Origin: Glandiceps talaboti
Lineage: Eukaryota; Hemichordata; Enteropneusta; Spengelidae
Length of the DNA: 64,000 nucleotides
NCBI RefSeq assembly: GCF_964340395.1
Contig: NC_135568.1
Span: 3,006,001-3,070,000, forward strand
Direction of reading: 5' to 3'
Under the pieces are notes generated by a model. The model made no database searches, had not been told where the DNA came from, and worked only from the letters and a program-made list of their open reading frames with translations. Each line of letters begins with the position of its first letter. Position 1 is the first letter of the stretch. The position numbers and the translations under genes were made by a program. Positions 1-14,500 of this stretch are shown piece after piece.

Positions 1-2007
1 TCTTACATCTCAGATGATCCTTGTTGATATTATCATAAATGGAAAGTGCAATCATTTGGAATTTATAATTTTACACTAATTGGTTTTACATTATTGGATT
101 GCGTACGTAGGGCAACGATAAACTGATAAACTAAGCAATCTCAATACTTGGTTTACAACTTCTAATATGCTAAAACATAGTATTTGAATTGATAAACTCT
201 ATGTAAGAAAAGCCAACTTCGAATAATTAATTTTGAAAGAGAAATGGCAGATTACAGGTTCTTTCGATTAATTCATTTGATATACAAAATTCAAGATTTA
301 CAAAACTCTCAGAAGATATAGTTCTTTTCAGAGGATCACATAAATCAGAGATTGTCCCGAGAATAAAATAGAAAAGAGTAAAACAATTGCATACCTTATT
401 GCATTTAAAACAAAAGATTTTCAGGAGGTAAGTTCCTCTTACACAGTAACTTGTTTGAGTGATGGTACGGTTTTAAACATCAAAATCGAGTACAAAAACA
501 ACAGAAATGATAGTCTTGAACTTTAACATGTAGTTATAGTTGTCTGAATTTAAAATATATAACGACTACATAGAATCCAGATGTGAGCATTATACCTAAA
601 GATGAAACATGAAGAAACTTATCGATTGAGGTACCTACATGTAAAATATAAACGGGATGGGGTGATCATTGTTAACTATTATTTGATCGGCTGAATGCTA
701 GTTGTAAAGTTAGTATATCGACATCGTTAGGCAGAACTAATAGAATAACACAAATCGTATTGTATGCCATGTTAATCATACAAAACTAACCTAAGGCTTC
801 TTTCTCGCAAGTTGTATGACATTCCTATGGTGCTGAGAAAGAGTCCTGACGGTACAGGTTTCCATAAATCTCTGTTTCTATGTTGTTTTTTCTAGTCAAG
901 AAATGATGAATCAGAAAGCTCCAAGTACATATGCCAGAAGGAAACACTCTCTGAGAATAGTGTCTTCTTTCATTAATTGACTACTTCACATATACTAGCT
1001 AAGGGGGCGATGAGAGAGAATAGTTGGGTGTTTTGTCATCATTTAATTGCTTAGCCGAAATTATAGTTGCACGAGTGACAAAGCTTGTTATGCAATTGAC
1101 CTATGTTAACTTCTGAGGTAGTGTGTCTATTATTACTGTCATTTCACTCCTATACAGAGTAACAATGATCGATGACAGTATACATGTTTATTTGCAGGGG
1201 CGCAGGCCCTTGGAGAGTTGTTATCTTTCACGTAACACATCATGCCAACAATACCAAAGGCAGGGCAATGTGTTTGAATCGACTACACATCATAACTTAA
1301 GGGGGACGAGCGGGAGGCGGGTTTTTCCTAACTGCATTTCTCATAATTAGGGCATCAGAAAACCAATTTTCATTAATATTTCATTGTGATAACTCTCTAG
1401 AAATAAAGTCACACAAATTGGCAAATACAGAAGAAACTTGCTGTATACTGGAGAGAAGCATTATGGGATACATCACCCAAGTGTACAGTATACTACTTCT
1501 GAGCTAACTTTGCCAATTTTCATAACTCTATGTTGAGAGAACTTGCAATACAGTGTCATCAGAAATAGCTCTTCTGTGTTCTCTAATCATAGGAAATGTA
1601 GCTAATTGGGAACTTGCAAACCCGCCATCTTGAATATTCCGAATATTACATCATGGGAAATGTTTTGACAAATGTGAATCAATCATTGTAAACAATGGTG
1701 TTACATTGTTTGGAACCACAAATACTCTAGTCATGGTTACCCCAACCTTTGTAGGAGGTTTATTCTATTTCTATGGATAGCTCTAGATTAGGTATTACTT
1801 TGTCTTTCACCCGAGTAAGATGGTATACGATAACGGTGACGTCATGGTTAAGTAAAGTACGTTGGATCACGGATGACCATTCAACTGTATCTAATTAAAT
1901 AGGAAAGTATTATATCTTCTGTACAAGAAAATGTAACTCTGTGGCAATTGGTATGGGTGTCACTGTGGTCATGATGAAGGCGTCAGTGGAATTCTTGGGA
2001 CAATGGA

Positions 2008-2060
2008 ACACTTTCAATTGAATATTTGATATACCGTCCATAATATTCTATTGAAAGTGT
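2008..2060. repeat. 19-bp inverted repeat (hairpin)
   Basis: The arm 2008-2026 is the reverse complement of 2042-2060 with one mismatch, separated by about 15 bases. The arms begin ACACTTTCAAT. This is a small foldback structure with no gene nearby; it could be a relic of a miniature transposon. Confidence 0.6.
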
Positions 2061-5000
2061 AACAGATGATTGTGTTAAAATGTCATCGAAATGTCACGAA
2101 CTACAAATATTTGTTTCATGTTTAATATTTTATGTTGTTTCTGTTTGTTTTCAAAGTGTAACATGTAGTTTGTTCTTTTGAACTTTTGCGATTTACAGTT
2201 TATTCATTCAGGAAAAGAGAACATTAGTTTGACAGAGTATATATAGGATGTCATTTTGGTAACCTTATCAATGTAATGAATTGACAGAACTTCATTCAAC
2301 AAATGTGTCAATTAATATTCAGAGAATATCCAATTTATCCAAGAGTACGTTAGAGAAAAGGCGGTCGGGCAGACAGACAGTCGTTAAAAACAAACATATA
2401 TACATGCAAGACAACTGATTCATTTATCGAAATGTCCTCACGTAATCTTGCCATCTCTGAAAGAAAAGCTAGGTAAAATATTCAGTTCTCCTTATAAATT
2501 CCTTTCACGTCACGGTCCTTTCTATATATCATCGGCAGTACGGCACTTGACACGAGGCATCCTGTCCAACACGTTGGAGATGTTTACGTAAGTTATGGCG
2601 TTGCATTTTTAAAGTTATTACTGCCACCGGTCAGAGAATCTCACCACAAACGTACAGCAACTTTAATCAGCTTCAATCTAGTTCAGTAAATGTAAAGACA
2701 CCTCCAGCAAAGTATGCATTAATTTACATGGGCTGCTCAAACTATTTACTATCTGTACTTTAAAGTTGCTCGGTGTTATTGATATATCTGACGTCACTTA
2801 ACATCTTTACAAATTTGAACAGAATGGGTCAAATCCTATTCCCGTAGGTTACCATGGTTTTGCTAGTTAGTAATTATACAGCAACAACCCGTCACTATTT
2901 GTAGTGATGATTCGTAAAAGAGTCCCTGATAACACGTGACTGTCTTCATACTTCAGTAAACACTTAGACTATGACGATCACACTGTAAGATGATGCATCA
3001 ACCAGGGGAACGGTGTGTGCATAATGATCCGTCCTACTGTAATGATTGTCCTTTTCGTGAACCATAAAACTCAACTGCCGCGTACATACTAACAATGTGT
3101 ACGTAGTTTGCAGACTTTCAAACATGTATTTGTATACCTATTCAGTAGTGAAATAAAAAAGACGCCACTTTCCTGTGTATACTTCAGTACACCTTCTGTT
3201 GATTAGTATGCAAAGTACACTAATAGCTAGTTCGGAGAAACACTTCTCATTGAAGCATTTATTGTTATCAAGGTGGATTAGATTTCAAGGTTGCATCCTT
3301 AATTAACCAGCAGATGTGATTACTCTTCCTTGTACAGCTTGCAGACATTTTGAAAGAACTCCTATCATGACTTTGCGTTTAAGTCTAATTCAAAAAAATC
3401 ACCAAAAAGAATAGATGGAGTTGTAACACATCCAATGTATGTGCTAATACAACCAACGACCAATTAGAGTGATGAAAAATAAAGAAAAACACGATATCGA
3501 TAATAGCTTACACGTCAACATTTTCAATATGATGAGGAATGCACTCGAGCTCTAGTATCACATTTCTGGTTTTGATAGGCACGGCACGCTCAACGGATTG
3601 GAAGCAAGGTAAAATTGTATAACGTAATGACACCTGTGTTGGCACAGGAGTAGAGAATGTCTGGGAATACAAATTACTCTGAACGATTATAGTGTCGTTG
3701 GTAATAGTTAATCTACAAATTTGTATTGTTTAACACGGAGATATTGTAATTGACGTCAGTGTCTATATACACTCTCAATTTTTTCCTCTTGTTGACTACG
3801 GCAAAGGGTTGGGACATTGATAATATGCCCTATTATCGTCAGTTGACAAGAGAAATCCGTAAATTCAGAGAAAAATGACAACTGTGTAATGAGTGATCAG
3901 ACGCTCAACACGAATATATACACACGAATAGGACAGGTTGTTAAACGGAATTATCGTATACATGTAGTTTATTGAGATGTACTGGTTTGAGAAGTAAAGT
4001 CGGATTAATTATGTGATTCTGAATAATATATCAGGTTGAAAGAATACCACATGAACATGCTGATTTCGTTGTCGGCCATTTTGTTTTCAACTGCAGAAGT
4101 ATTAATAAACTTACAGAGAAGTTTGAGATTGTTTGAGTTAACTAATTATTGACTTTGAAATAAGCACAGTAATCAGGTCATGATTACGTCATCTGTTCGT
4201 TAAAGTGTACATCTGCAGATATTCCCTATTGGAAAAAGATTATGTGGGTTACAACGCACGTCTTTTCCCTCAAGCTTTTATCAGTGATATTATCAATTTG
4301 TACACTGACATTTTACACCACAAGTTCTATCTCCAGTGGTTTCAATAGACGTGTTTACTCTGTGGACTGAAAACTTTTGGGGTTTATAACATGAATTTTT
4401 TGACGTTAATTGCTATTTTGTTAACTATACTCCTATATATCAGGAAATGTGTCATCCCTTCAGGATTAGGTACACATATTTGACGTTCCGTCGTTATTAT
4501 CTCTGTTCTTCAACTTTCACACAGTACCACAATTTTCCTTTATTCCATGTGAATGTTGCCTCATACTACTTATACAGTACTCTTTAATAATTTATTTACC
4601 TAACAACCTTCCTATCTAGCTATATATGTGTACGTGTGAGTGTGTGTTTGTGTTCATTTATTCAAAATTTATGTATTTTCATTTATGTTTGTGTGTTTAT
4701 GTTTCGATTTGTGTAATACATTTCTGTGTGGGCACTATAGGTTCATAAGAATTGCATGCTGCCATTATCATTCTAAAACCTTATAAGGGATTTGAAGTTC
4801 AATTGTTAATTACATAACTTATCTGACCGTTTAATGGTATAAATCTATATTATGGCAAATTTACCCTGTAAAGGTCATGGTATCATCTTGACTAATTTCC
4901 TTGTAGCTAATACTATATATTTCTCAGTACCACAAATTAACAGAGAGAAGCTATAATTGAATATATTATCTCAGAACAAAGGAAGCCCATCAGTGTACTA

Positions 5001-6848
5001 TATTGAGTACTGGCAGAAAGCTCAATGATAAACCTGAAGGGTAGGTTAGGGCTAAGTACTTCAACTACGATACATTCTAGCCTTAATGAGCCACGTTTGA
5101 TTGTCATCCTCCCTAGGTCGTCTGCAAGTTATCAGCAGACTGTCATCAGCTCGTAGCAAGTAACGCAAAATGCTAGTGTATGTTGTTTAAGAGCTTGTGA
5201 TATCAATGGAATCGAATATTTCCACCCTTAAGGGTTAACCTATCTGACCTTTCTATCTTACCACTTCAATAAAATACGTTCTTCGTCTACAAATAGACTT
5301 TGCGACACAACCTGTACAGCTTTTACAAACACTAGATGTATTTATCTAAAGATGTGTCACCAAACATCACTTTACGTGAACGTTTATAGTAATTCTAAAC
5401 GTGACCTTAAGGTTAGGTTTAAAGGTTAAGCTTTCATATCTTCATTATCACAAAAAGTATATTTAAATTTAACACTAAGAGCAAGCAGTGTGATAGATTT
5501 CCAATCCATTGAGATTGTTAGGAAAGACTTGTTTGTAAAATGCTGCCGGCTGTATCAGTGTGTTCCATTTGTTTTACGGTTCACGTCATCTTCCGAAAGA
5601 TAATATTACTTAGATTCAGATTTGAATCAGGATATGTATTTATGTTAAACCATGCCATTGCCATACGCTGTACATGTAACGACAAGTTGCATTGTTTACC
5701 AAGATGTGTATCAATATAGTTTTAATGCGAGATGGTTAATATCTTAATGTCCAATTACATCAACTTCTTTGCTTAGTCATGACTCTATTTCCAACCTTTC
5801 ATATTGGATTTTTTTCGACTTCGCACCCAAGTTTGTAAGCGACTACTATCCATTAACATACACCTTAACTGTATACGAAGTTCCACCACGGAGGAAGGAT
5901 TCTGACATTCTTAATTTGCAAAATAGCGGGCGTTTTTAATTTGTAATTTTCCATCTGATAAACTATATTTTCTATAAAATGTGGTACTGGGTACGCTTTG
6001 ATAAATTGATTTATTGTATTACGCAATTTCTCAATTTCTCAATTTGAATCATGAATAGAATGGGGACATTATTAAAACACGCCAAACAAGGCGTCGGATT
6101 AATATCGATTACAAAAACGAGAAAATAACAAATTTCCGAGAATTTAGGTATTGTCGAAATCACGAATTCAAACAAATCAAGTAAACATTTCGTGATTATC
6201 AACATTTGCTAAAAGGGACATGTACACACGTGCAGACAACGTTCTGTCACTGGATACCATTGAACAAATTGCAAATAGATTTCAATCAGTGAATTCATGT
6301 TATCATATTCCGTTAGTGATGCTTACATTTTGTGGTGAAATTGAAAACGCATTTGCTTGGAATGAAAGATGAATGCAGTCACGAGTTTTTAGGAAGAGTA
6401 AATATATGTTAACAGACAAAGTGCTAAGGAAAATATGAGTATTGCCGTGTAGAACGCATCTTGACATTTCATTTCTTTTTCATAATAGTTCTACACAATA
6501 TATTACTAGCCTTAATATAACCTATAACATTTAAGGCAATTGATGAAAGAAATGCTGAAAGCCTTGGCACTCGTGGGAACGGTGCCTCCTGAGACAAAAG
6601 GCTATTATGCATTGGTAGATTCTTTGGTATCCACACACGAATTAATATTTTTGAAATGTTATCCATACCTGATACACTAAACATATAACTTGTGATTCAG
6701 AAACAAATTGTAATCAAATTTCCTTATCAAGTAATGTAATTATTGAGACACAAGATATGCTGTATACATTGTACAATCTAGAAATTGTAAAGCCTCTCAA
6801 AATCTGCATGCCTATAGTTAACTTAATGTGCGTACATTCATACACACA

Positions 6849-6988
6849 TAATATACATACATACATACATACATACATACATACATACATACATACATAC
6901 ATACATACATACATACATACATACATACATACATACATACATACATGCATGCATGCATGCATGCATGCATGCATGCACGGATGCACGC

Positions 6989-7039
<51 letters not shown>

Positions 7040-7051
7040 GGCAGGCAGGCA
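6849..7051. repeat. Compound microsatellite (CATA)n-(CATG)n-(CAGA)n
   Basis: About 95 bases of ATAC/CATA repeats pass into a CATG block near 6945 and then into a CAGA block up to about 7040, ending in GGCA units. Long open frames on both strands come only from the four-base period. Confidence 0.95.
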
Positions 7052-8808
7052 GACAAGCTACACTTTGTTCAAATTTCAAATCAGTCAGAAAGATTTTCAC
7101 CAAACAAATGTAACACCGATCAAAACTATCATTTCTATTCGGCAACTAAGTCTTCGAACAAATTTCCCAATTGGGTTATATATTATATTGTATATCGAAT
7201 CAGATTACACACTGTAGGGTATATACTATATATACACACACGAATAAAGTTCCTTATTGTCCAGGGGGTTTACATATGTCTAATACTATTCCCTTGATCA
7301 TTAATTCCACATATTTTAATAAAGTGCGGAATACATAATAAACATATTTGGAAAGAGTAGCCATAGTCAGTCTATAATGATAACTTGTAACTGATCCGAT
7401 GACTTAAATCTCTGAAGTGAACCTTGGGACTCATTACTTATTCATAATACATTCTTCCAAGGAAATCTTCTTGACTTGCTCGTCTTAGAAGTGGAGACTA
7501 AATCCATTCTGTCTGGCTTCTTAAGACTGACGTCTGTATTCAATGATGTTATGGGGGTGTAATCCTGTATATTCAATGTCACTTTTTAAGTCACACTTTA
7601 CACACCGTTATATCTGGTAATAAATCACTCGAAATTAACAAAAACAATATCTTCATAGTTTGATCTTACCATTCTCGCCAGCCAGAGCACACAATTCTGC
7701 AGACGCAACGAAATATAAAGATCTGGTAGGCACGTTTTGGGTGGTATCGTAAAGGGGCCTATGGTTTGCGACGATGGATGTTTTACATGTATTTCATATT
7801 AAGATGGCAGAATATTCTATACTAAGCCAATGGTACTTGTTATATTTTTGTCAAACCTTTGAGTCAATAAAATGTATAGTGGGTATGCATAGTCCTATAT
7901 CTTGCTGGACTAAAGATTAATATTAACAATGATATGGGAGTTAACATACAGAAGAATTGTCAGAAAGACTTACGGACGGAGTAGAAAATACTTAAATGCA
8001 AACGCAAACTGACATACGGACTGTCATACAGTGAGAGTGGGCTATCCGTGTGTGAGTGCCTGCGTACGTACATTATAGACAAACAGACAGGCAACCTGGC
8101 AGTTACACACATACTCAGGCAAAATGATAGTTAACAACCCTAAATACTGAAACCGATAGAAAATGATTGGAACAGAGAGATGCAAAGGAAGAAAGAATTC
8201 CTTATTTGTAATAGAATACTGTAGACTTCCCATAGATTATCAACTGCGAGTTTGTCATAAAAGAGGATAAACTATGGCAACCAATCAAATCTCAAAATGA
8301 ATGTAAGAGTCTTCCTAGAGAGAGCCGAACAATGGTCACACAAAAGGACGGGTTTGCCAAGTCCAGAGGATACTGATCAAAAGTACAGTGCTCCTAATAA
8401 TTTTATCCCGTTGAGGGCAGCGCCAGTAAAGCACCCTCAGAGGGGGTAATTAGTCCAGGTAACTTTATTGTGAACTTTGACCCAGTTGAGTACTTTTCTA
8501 CCAGTCGAGTTAACCTGTTAACAAGCTCGTCTGGTTATGTTTAAATTTCGTTCAGTACTAAATAAGTACTGAACTGATAACAACTGACTGACAATTTCGA
8601 AACAAAATTGAATGCATATGCAAATTACTAATGAGGTTCAGAATATATTTTGACATAAATCACATTGTGATAATGTGGTACATCATGTTGTCACTGGCCT
8701 TTCAGGTTTCAGAAAGATGCGAAACGGGTGATGCAAACGAGGTCATTCATCATTTGAAAATCAATTAATTGACATTTTTTACCAACCTTACTTTGCTTCT
8801 TGCTTTAG

Positions 8809-11589
8809 CGATGGAATGATGAATATCTGAAATGGGATGAAACACAGTACCCTGACGTCAGAGACATAAAATTACCCTCGGAAATGATATGGCTTCCTGA
8901 TGTTGCTCTCTACGATAAGTAAGTTTTTAGTACATTTTTTTGTTCTTGTTTTTCAGTTTCATGAGTAGTTTTGTAAACTTGTTTTCTGGCTTCATTCAAG
9001 TCATAATACCAGTATAGATATTTTAAATGGAAACATTTCAGGTCTCAGTTAGGCAAAACAATGACCATCGATGAGACATCAATGGTTTGAGAAAACGGAC
9101 AACAAACAGAGGATTTTAAAATGTTATTTTTTTATTGAATCAAATGTTTGACAAAAATATAACATATGGGTTAGAATGAATTATCTTCCTTTTTCAGTGC
9201 CTACGAAGACCAACAGAATTTCCTGAAGGGTCAAATAGCCGTTGTTTATCCTAAAGGTGATATTATGTGGGCAGCACCCATTATACTGACCAGCAAATGT
9301 CAAATTGATGTCACCTATTTTCCATTTGATAAACAACAATGTCGAATGAAGTTTGGACCTTGGCAGTATGAAGGAACAGAAGTATCAATGACTGGAGGAG
9401 GTATGTGGGCTTCTATTAGAGCATGATAAAACTAGTTTTGCAGGCAGTGACCTTTCAATTTTTGTTCTCTTTTCAAGGGAAAGTGTGATGCATGACACTA
9501 ATAATTGCTGCTAATTTAGTTGTTTCTACTACTATACGCGTACGTTTAGAATGCTAAGACTGTAGAATGGAATAACATGTCATATTACATTATGTATACA
9601 ATCCGTTTAAAGTTACCGTTAACTAGCTCTGTTAAATTGATACAACTATGCAGAAATCAACAAGAAACTTTATATGTACATTTATACAGCAAGATCACAT
9701 TTTCTCGCTACATTATAATGTGTTATGAAATATACAATTTAAACACACTGCAAATACACGCCTACACGTGGGTGCCAGTGTTTTGACGTCGCAATTGATG
9801 TCTGCAGTGTGGCGTTTTTAGTTCTTTTTATATCCGTATTCATTTAATCACACTATCTTAATGTGTAGTATTTACAGTTTATTAGTGGTTTCTGTAAATT
9901 TGTGGAGCCGCTTTATGGTAACTTGAAAACGGTTGTGATTGTTTACAATTGATCATTTGGGTTTTGTTCTACTTATATTGCATCAGCAACAAACCTTCGA
10001 ATCTCTAACTAATATACCCTTCAGTTTAGCAATGAATTTGTAATTACACATTTTAGTTGACTGTTTTTATCAGTTGACTGCATGAGTTTTAAATGAGTGT
10101 TTGAGGTTAAATTGATTGAAGTTGGCAGTTGTTGTTTATTTGCTTGGTTGCTTGGTTGGTCACTTGGTTGCTTGGTTGGTTGGTTGGTTGGTTGGTTACT
10201 TGGTTGGTTGGTTACTTGGTAGAGGGCTTGGTTGGTTGTTTGGTATTCAGACTCCAAAGCCAATGAGCAGTTCTTCAGCACAATGTTCAATAATGTGTAT
10301 TTTCAATTTGCCATCACATATTTTTTGGCACTACCCCTAGCTTAAATCTATCATTTCTGCTATTGGTACCTTTCTTAATCAAGCAGGTAACACGTCTGTG
10401 TTTAAGAGTGACGGAGAATGGGAGATGGAATATCTGTCATCTGAGTCCAATGTCGAATTTTATCCAGATGCACCCGGAATACCATACACTGACGTCACAT
10501 ACACAATCTATCTGCGCAGACGACCAATATACTATGTTTTTAATCTTGTGACTCCATGTGGATTATTCTCGATCGTTACTATTTTGAGTTTCCTAATTCC
10601 TGCTGAGTCAGGTGAAAAAATTACTCTGGGTATCACCGTACTGTTGTCACTCACAGTCTTTCTGTTATTGGTAGCGGAAACAACGCCACCATGCAGTACG
10701 ATTCCTTTAATAGGTAAGGTATTTTTCAACGAATTCCTGAAAAGTGCCGTTGAAACTATCTGCCACATGTTATGTTTCTGTTTTCTTACAAATGCCAACT
10801 ATAAGCTTATCATGGAGACTGTATCACTATATCATGTATTTTTGACATTGAAATACTCGTTCATTACAAAATATATTCTCTGACGTTTATAGAACTGTTT
10901 CCCTGTTTTCTGAAGTCTGGACACCATTAACCGTAAATTGGGAGATATCTAATAGAATCTATTACAAATGTTGTCAGTTTTAATTGTCTGTAGATAATGA
11001 AATATACGTATTTCTCTCAATCTATCCAGGTCAATACTATGCTGCTACGATGGTATTAGTTACTTTATCATTGGGAATGTCCGTGACTGTTCTCAACCTT
11101 CATTATTGTGGTTCCGAGAGGGCGCCAGTTCCGCAGAAAGTGCGCAGACTCGTGTTCGGCCATCTTGAAAAAATCTTACGCGTGCGCAGTAAATATTCAA
11201 CGAAATGTCCGCCACTAAACAGGTTTACTACAGAAGGAGGTATATGCGTTATTCCAAGGATGTTAAAAGAATTGGACTGCTCCCTATTAAAGGCATGCGC
11301 GCTCCATGCCCACTGTTTGAGGAACAAACATTCAGCAAACTCACATCACCATCATGATAAAAGCAACAGAAATGACAAACAAATCAACAGTAGTTCAGAC
11401 GATCATCTCCTCTTTCATCTTCTGTATGAATTCAGAAAAATTTCGCAACACTGTGAAAACAGAAATAAAAGAGAGACTGCTACGAATGAGTGGAAGCGAC
11501 TGGCTGTTGTAATTGACAGGTTGTTCATGGTAGTTTACATAATAGGAACAGTGTGTACTATACTTATTATCGTTTGTCAGATTGGCTAA
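8809..11589 (+). CDS. Nicotinic acetylcholine receptor-like Cys-loop channel subunit (5' end not found)
   Basis: Four exons are supported: 8809-8918, 9198-9400, 10387-10713 and 11030-11589 (TAA at 11587-11589). They join in frame through GT-AG introns to 399 residues. Seen: the WLPDVALYD segment, a canonical Cys loop with 13 residues between the cysteines (CQIDVTYFPFDKQQC), the RRRPIYYVFNLVTPC entry into M1, M2 with GEK at its inner end and LLSLTVFLLLVAE, then M3, a cytoplasmic loop with a His-rich stretch, and M4. In the family this is one subunit of a pentameric ligand-gated channel of the plasma membrane. The Glu in GEK suggests cation selectivity. Loop C lacks the vicinal cysteines of alpha subunits, so it is probably a non-alpha type. 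About 60-90 N-terminal residues, including the signal peptide, are missing from the model. Confidence 0.9.
10130..10245. repeat. (TTGG)n-rich intronic microsatellite
   Basis: An imperfect run of TTGGTTGG/CTTGGTTG units lies in the intron between the second and third recognised receptor exons. It produces spurious open frames on both strands. Confidence 0.85.
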
Positions 11590-14500
11590 CAACTTAGAAG
11601 CCTAGAACCTATGAGTTCTCAAACATATACCGTAGTCTGTACTTTCTGCGACACACAATGCTCAGGTGGTCGTTGCATAAAAACAAGAGCCTTGGATATT
11701 GTGGCACTTGAAGGTGGCATCATTAAGAATGAACCAAAAGACAATCATCATATGCATAACAGCATCATGTCTGTTATTGACGTGCACTTTTGTGTGCCGT
11801 TGAAATTACGATCAGTAAAAGATGAAATGTTGAGCATTTTCAGACACTTCACGTCAGTGTGTTTTCATGCTCGAAGCGAATCAATTACAATGACGTTTTC
11901 AGTCAAGCTATATTTTTGTATATATTAGTTCTTGCGTCTTGTGTTTACATTACCGTCCGCTACGTTTAATTTATGAAATATTGACTCGTAATTATTAGAT
12001 TATATTTATGTATGATGTTATCAATATTATCGGTTGCTGTATCATATAATATCTGTAGCATGTTTCATATATTTTTGTTCAACGTGTGTACCAGATTTGA
12101 ATAATGTTTCAATTTGGCTTGCAGCCAGATACGTTTATTTATTTGGATCAATTGATTCTTCTGAATCTACAGCATAGTTTTCCTGACATAGAACGACGTT
12201 TTTGTGACTTGTACCAACAGGTAATCCTGTCATAATATATAATATATAGATGGTTGGTGTTGCCTGACCTTATCTGACCTGGCAATTTTAGGGTATGGTC
12301 ATACATTCACCCAAAATGATGACAATAACAAGATGACGAAATCAGACACAGTATGATATGACTCGAAATAATCCAATGAAACCCGACTGGTCACAAGTAA
12401 TTACAATTTTTAGCAATGTGAACTATTATCGATGTAATGTTACATAGATTGATGACGCCACCTCAGTTTATTTTAGGATTTGCCCGTCTGATTATTATAA
12501 CCTCGTATGACATTCATCCAAATATACAAACAGAAGTCATGTGATCAAGCTATACCAATAATGAAAACGTCATTCAGGATGTCATAGCTAACATTTATGG
12601 TATTACAGAGTGTTTTCAGGTAATACTAATGCTACGATCCAGTCCCTCAAAGTCTTTTTGAAGCTGTCCCAGTGGTTTCGATCTGACAATCAAAAATATA
12701 TTCACTGAAGATTGTTAAAATATCAATAATAAGACATTGCGCACGAAAATTAGAGGTCGATTTCATTCATAGGTAATAAAATAACAGGTTGAAATTGTGA
12801 TATCGTTGGAGGTGCGGAACCAAACATCAATTTGATTCGATTTATTTACAAAATAAATGTATAGCTAAACACAGGTACATGTTTACCCACATGCGATTCA
12901 ATACGTCTTCAGGATGTACGATACTATGAACAAGTCATCATATTTTACAAAACAGAAAATTGTGCTAGTTGCAGCTACTTCATCTTAAGCACAAAGAGTG
13001 ATCTCGAAACACCAGATGGCATAATCCTAAAACAGGAACACTGTATCAAAACTTGATTTACCAAGCTGATTAATGGTATTGATAAAGGTGTGAAATGTTA
13101 TGAGGATGAAACGACGACATCAAATCATCAAACTACAAGACTACATAAATGTCTTGAGTATGATAAAGTTAATATTTCAATCTGTCAACTTGAGATTTTC
13201 CATGTCACCATGGCAACGAATCTCAACGTGCAAAATACCAGGAACCATAAATTACTTTGATTATAATGAAAAATCATTTATAAATATTTACAATCACAAT
13301 AAACATTTTAATATTTAAAAGTAAGAAGCATTTCCCACTTGTCAAAACTAGTGGTTACAATTGTGTCATCATCGTTGAAGATTGGTTGATTGTTTTAGTG
13401 AAAAAATCTCACAAATGTATAATTATAAAATTTCTACGGATAGTAATAAGTGTGTGTATAAGCTGGTTTCATTTTGTTTTGTTTTGTTTGCATCTATGGT
13501 ATCTAGGGAATTGGTGTAAATAAAAAATATGGAAATATAATTTACTTCCAACGTCGTCTCCTTCGCTTGATTAACTCCAGATAAACACCCCATGCTACCA
13601 CTCTCACCCCGTCCTCCAGGCTTGAAAAACAACATCTTTGATCTATAGATAGATTATTCGATGAGATGGAGTATTTAGATGGAGAAGCCTAAGTGGTTGT
13701 ACCTGGGACTGTATTTTTTCACATTTTTCTTCTTACTTTAGACTTATGTTGTTTTACTTAATTTAGTATGGTGGCAAGTAGCTACCAGTTATTAAACTAC
13801 TTAACTTTAAAAATAATGTCAACATTTTTTACTTCGAAATTAGAGAAAAATAAAAAAACGAAGTAACATAGCTAAAATCAGTTGTCAAGGAATTCTGAAA
13901 CGTGATTTGCCAGACTTAGATTTAGTAGGCATAATTCCCACCAAATGGAGTCGTTCTAGATTTATTTCTTGCTTAACGATCCAAGCCTTGGGTCAGAAAG
14001 GTACAATCGGGCTCCCGCATGCCTTTTAAATTTAATATTTGTTAAGGTAGGTTGGCTTGTTCCTGGGTAATAACCTGTATAACGCCCCCAATGACCACAC
14101 TCTCCCATTCGTCAATCTGGAGTCTGTGTACACCATAGAAATGAGTCCTTTTTTGGAAAACATTATTCGAAAATAGATATCTGTATATTTGTGTGTATAT
14201 TTGTGTGTATATGTGAGTTGATTCCTTTCGGTAGAGGAATAGTTAAATTGGAAATTATATTTATTGATTTTTATTTCATAGCAATATGAAACAGTTGTCT
14301 GTATCAGTTGAGAGAGAGAAGAATACAAGAGAAGGGTTCAAGCTATTCTTTTCGATTTATTACATATTTTGTATGAACAATATCTTTGCAAATTGCTGAG
14401 CTGTACAATGGGTTACTGTGTCAACTAAAAAGTCTCGTATCATGTAAGCATTACAAATAAATAGGTCAAATTCAAACTTCAATATTGAAGACAACCTATG

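Larger units (their letters stand above)
1..8808. other. Upstream region without recognisable genes
   Basis: No reading frame here has a recognisable protein family or a convincing chain of splice sites. The missing 5' exons of the Cys-loop receptor (signal peptide and first strands of the ligand-binding domain) should lie here, if the gene is intact, but I could not identify them. The region contains a compound microsatellite at 6849-7051, a hairpin at 2008-2060 and a short inverted repeat at 8550-8574. The longer open frames around 6714-7297 are produced by the microsatellite. Confidence 0.6.

Noticed and set aside
2540-2681. Open stretch with RHPVQHVGDVYVSYGVAFL as a possible N-terminal exon of the Cys-loop receptor
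   Set aside because: It faintly recalls the RPV...V.V..G segment of receptor N-termini, but lacks the following strand, has no convincing acceptor and lies over 6 kb from the next exon.
6714-7297. Open frames of up to 143 residues on both strands
   Set aside because: Products consist of HTYI, CMYV or TDRQ repeats from the CATA/CAGA microsatellite; frames are open on both strands for that reason only.
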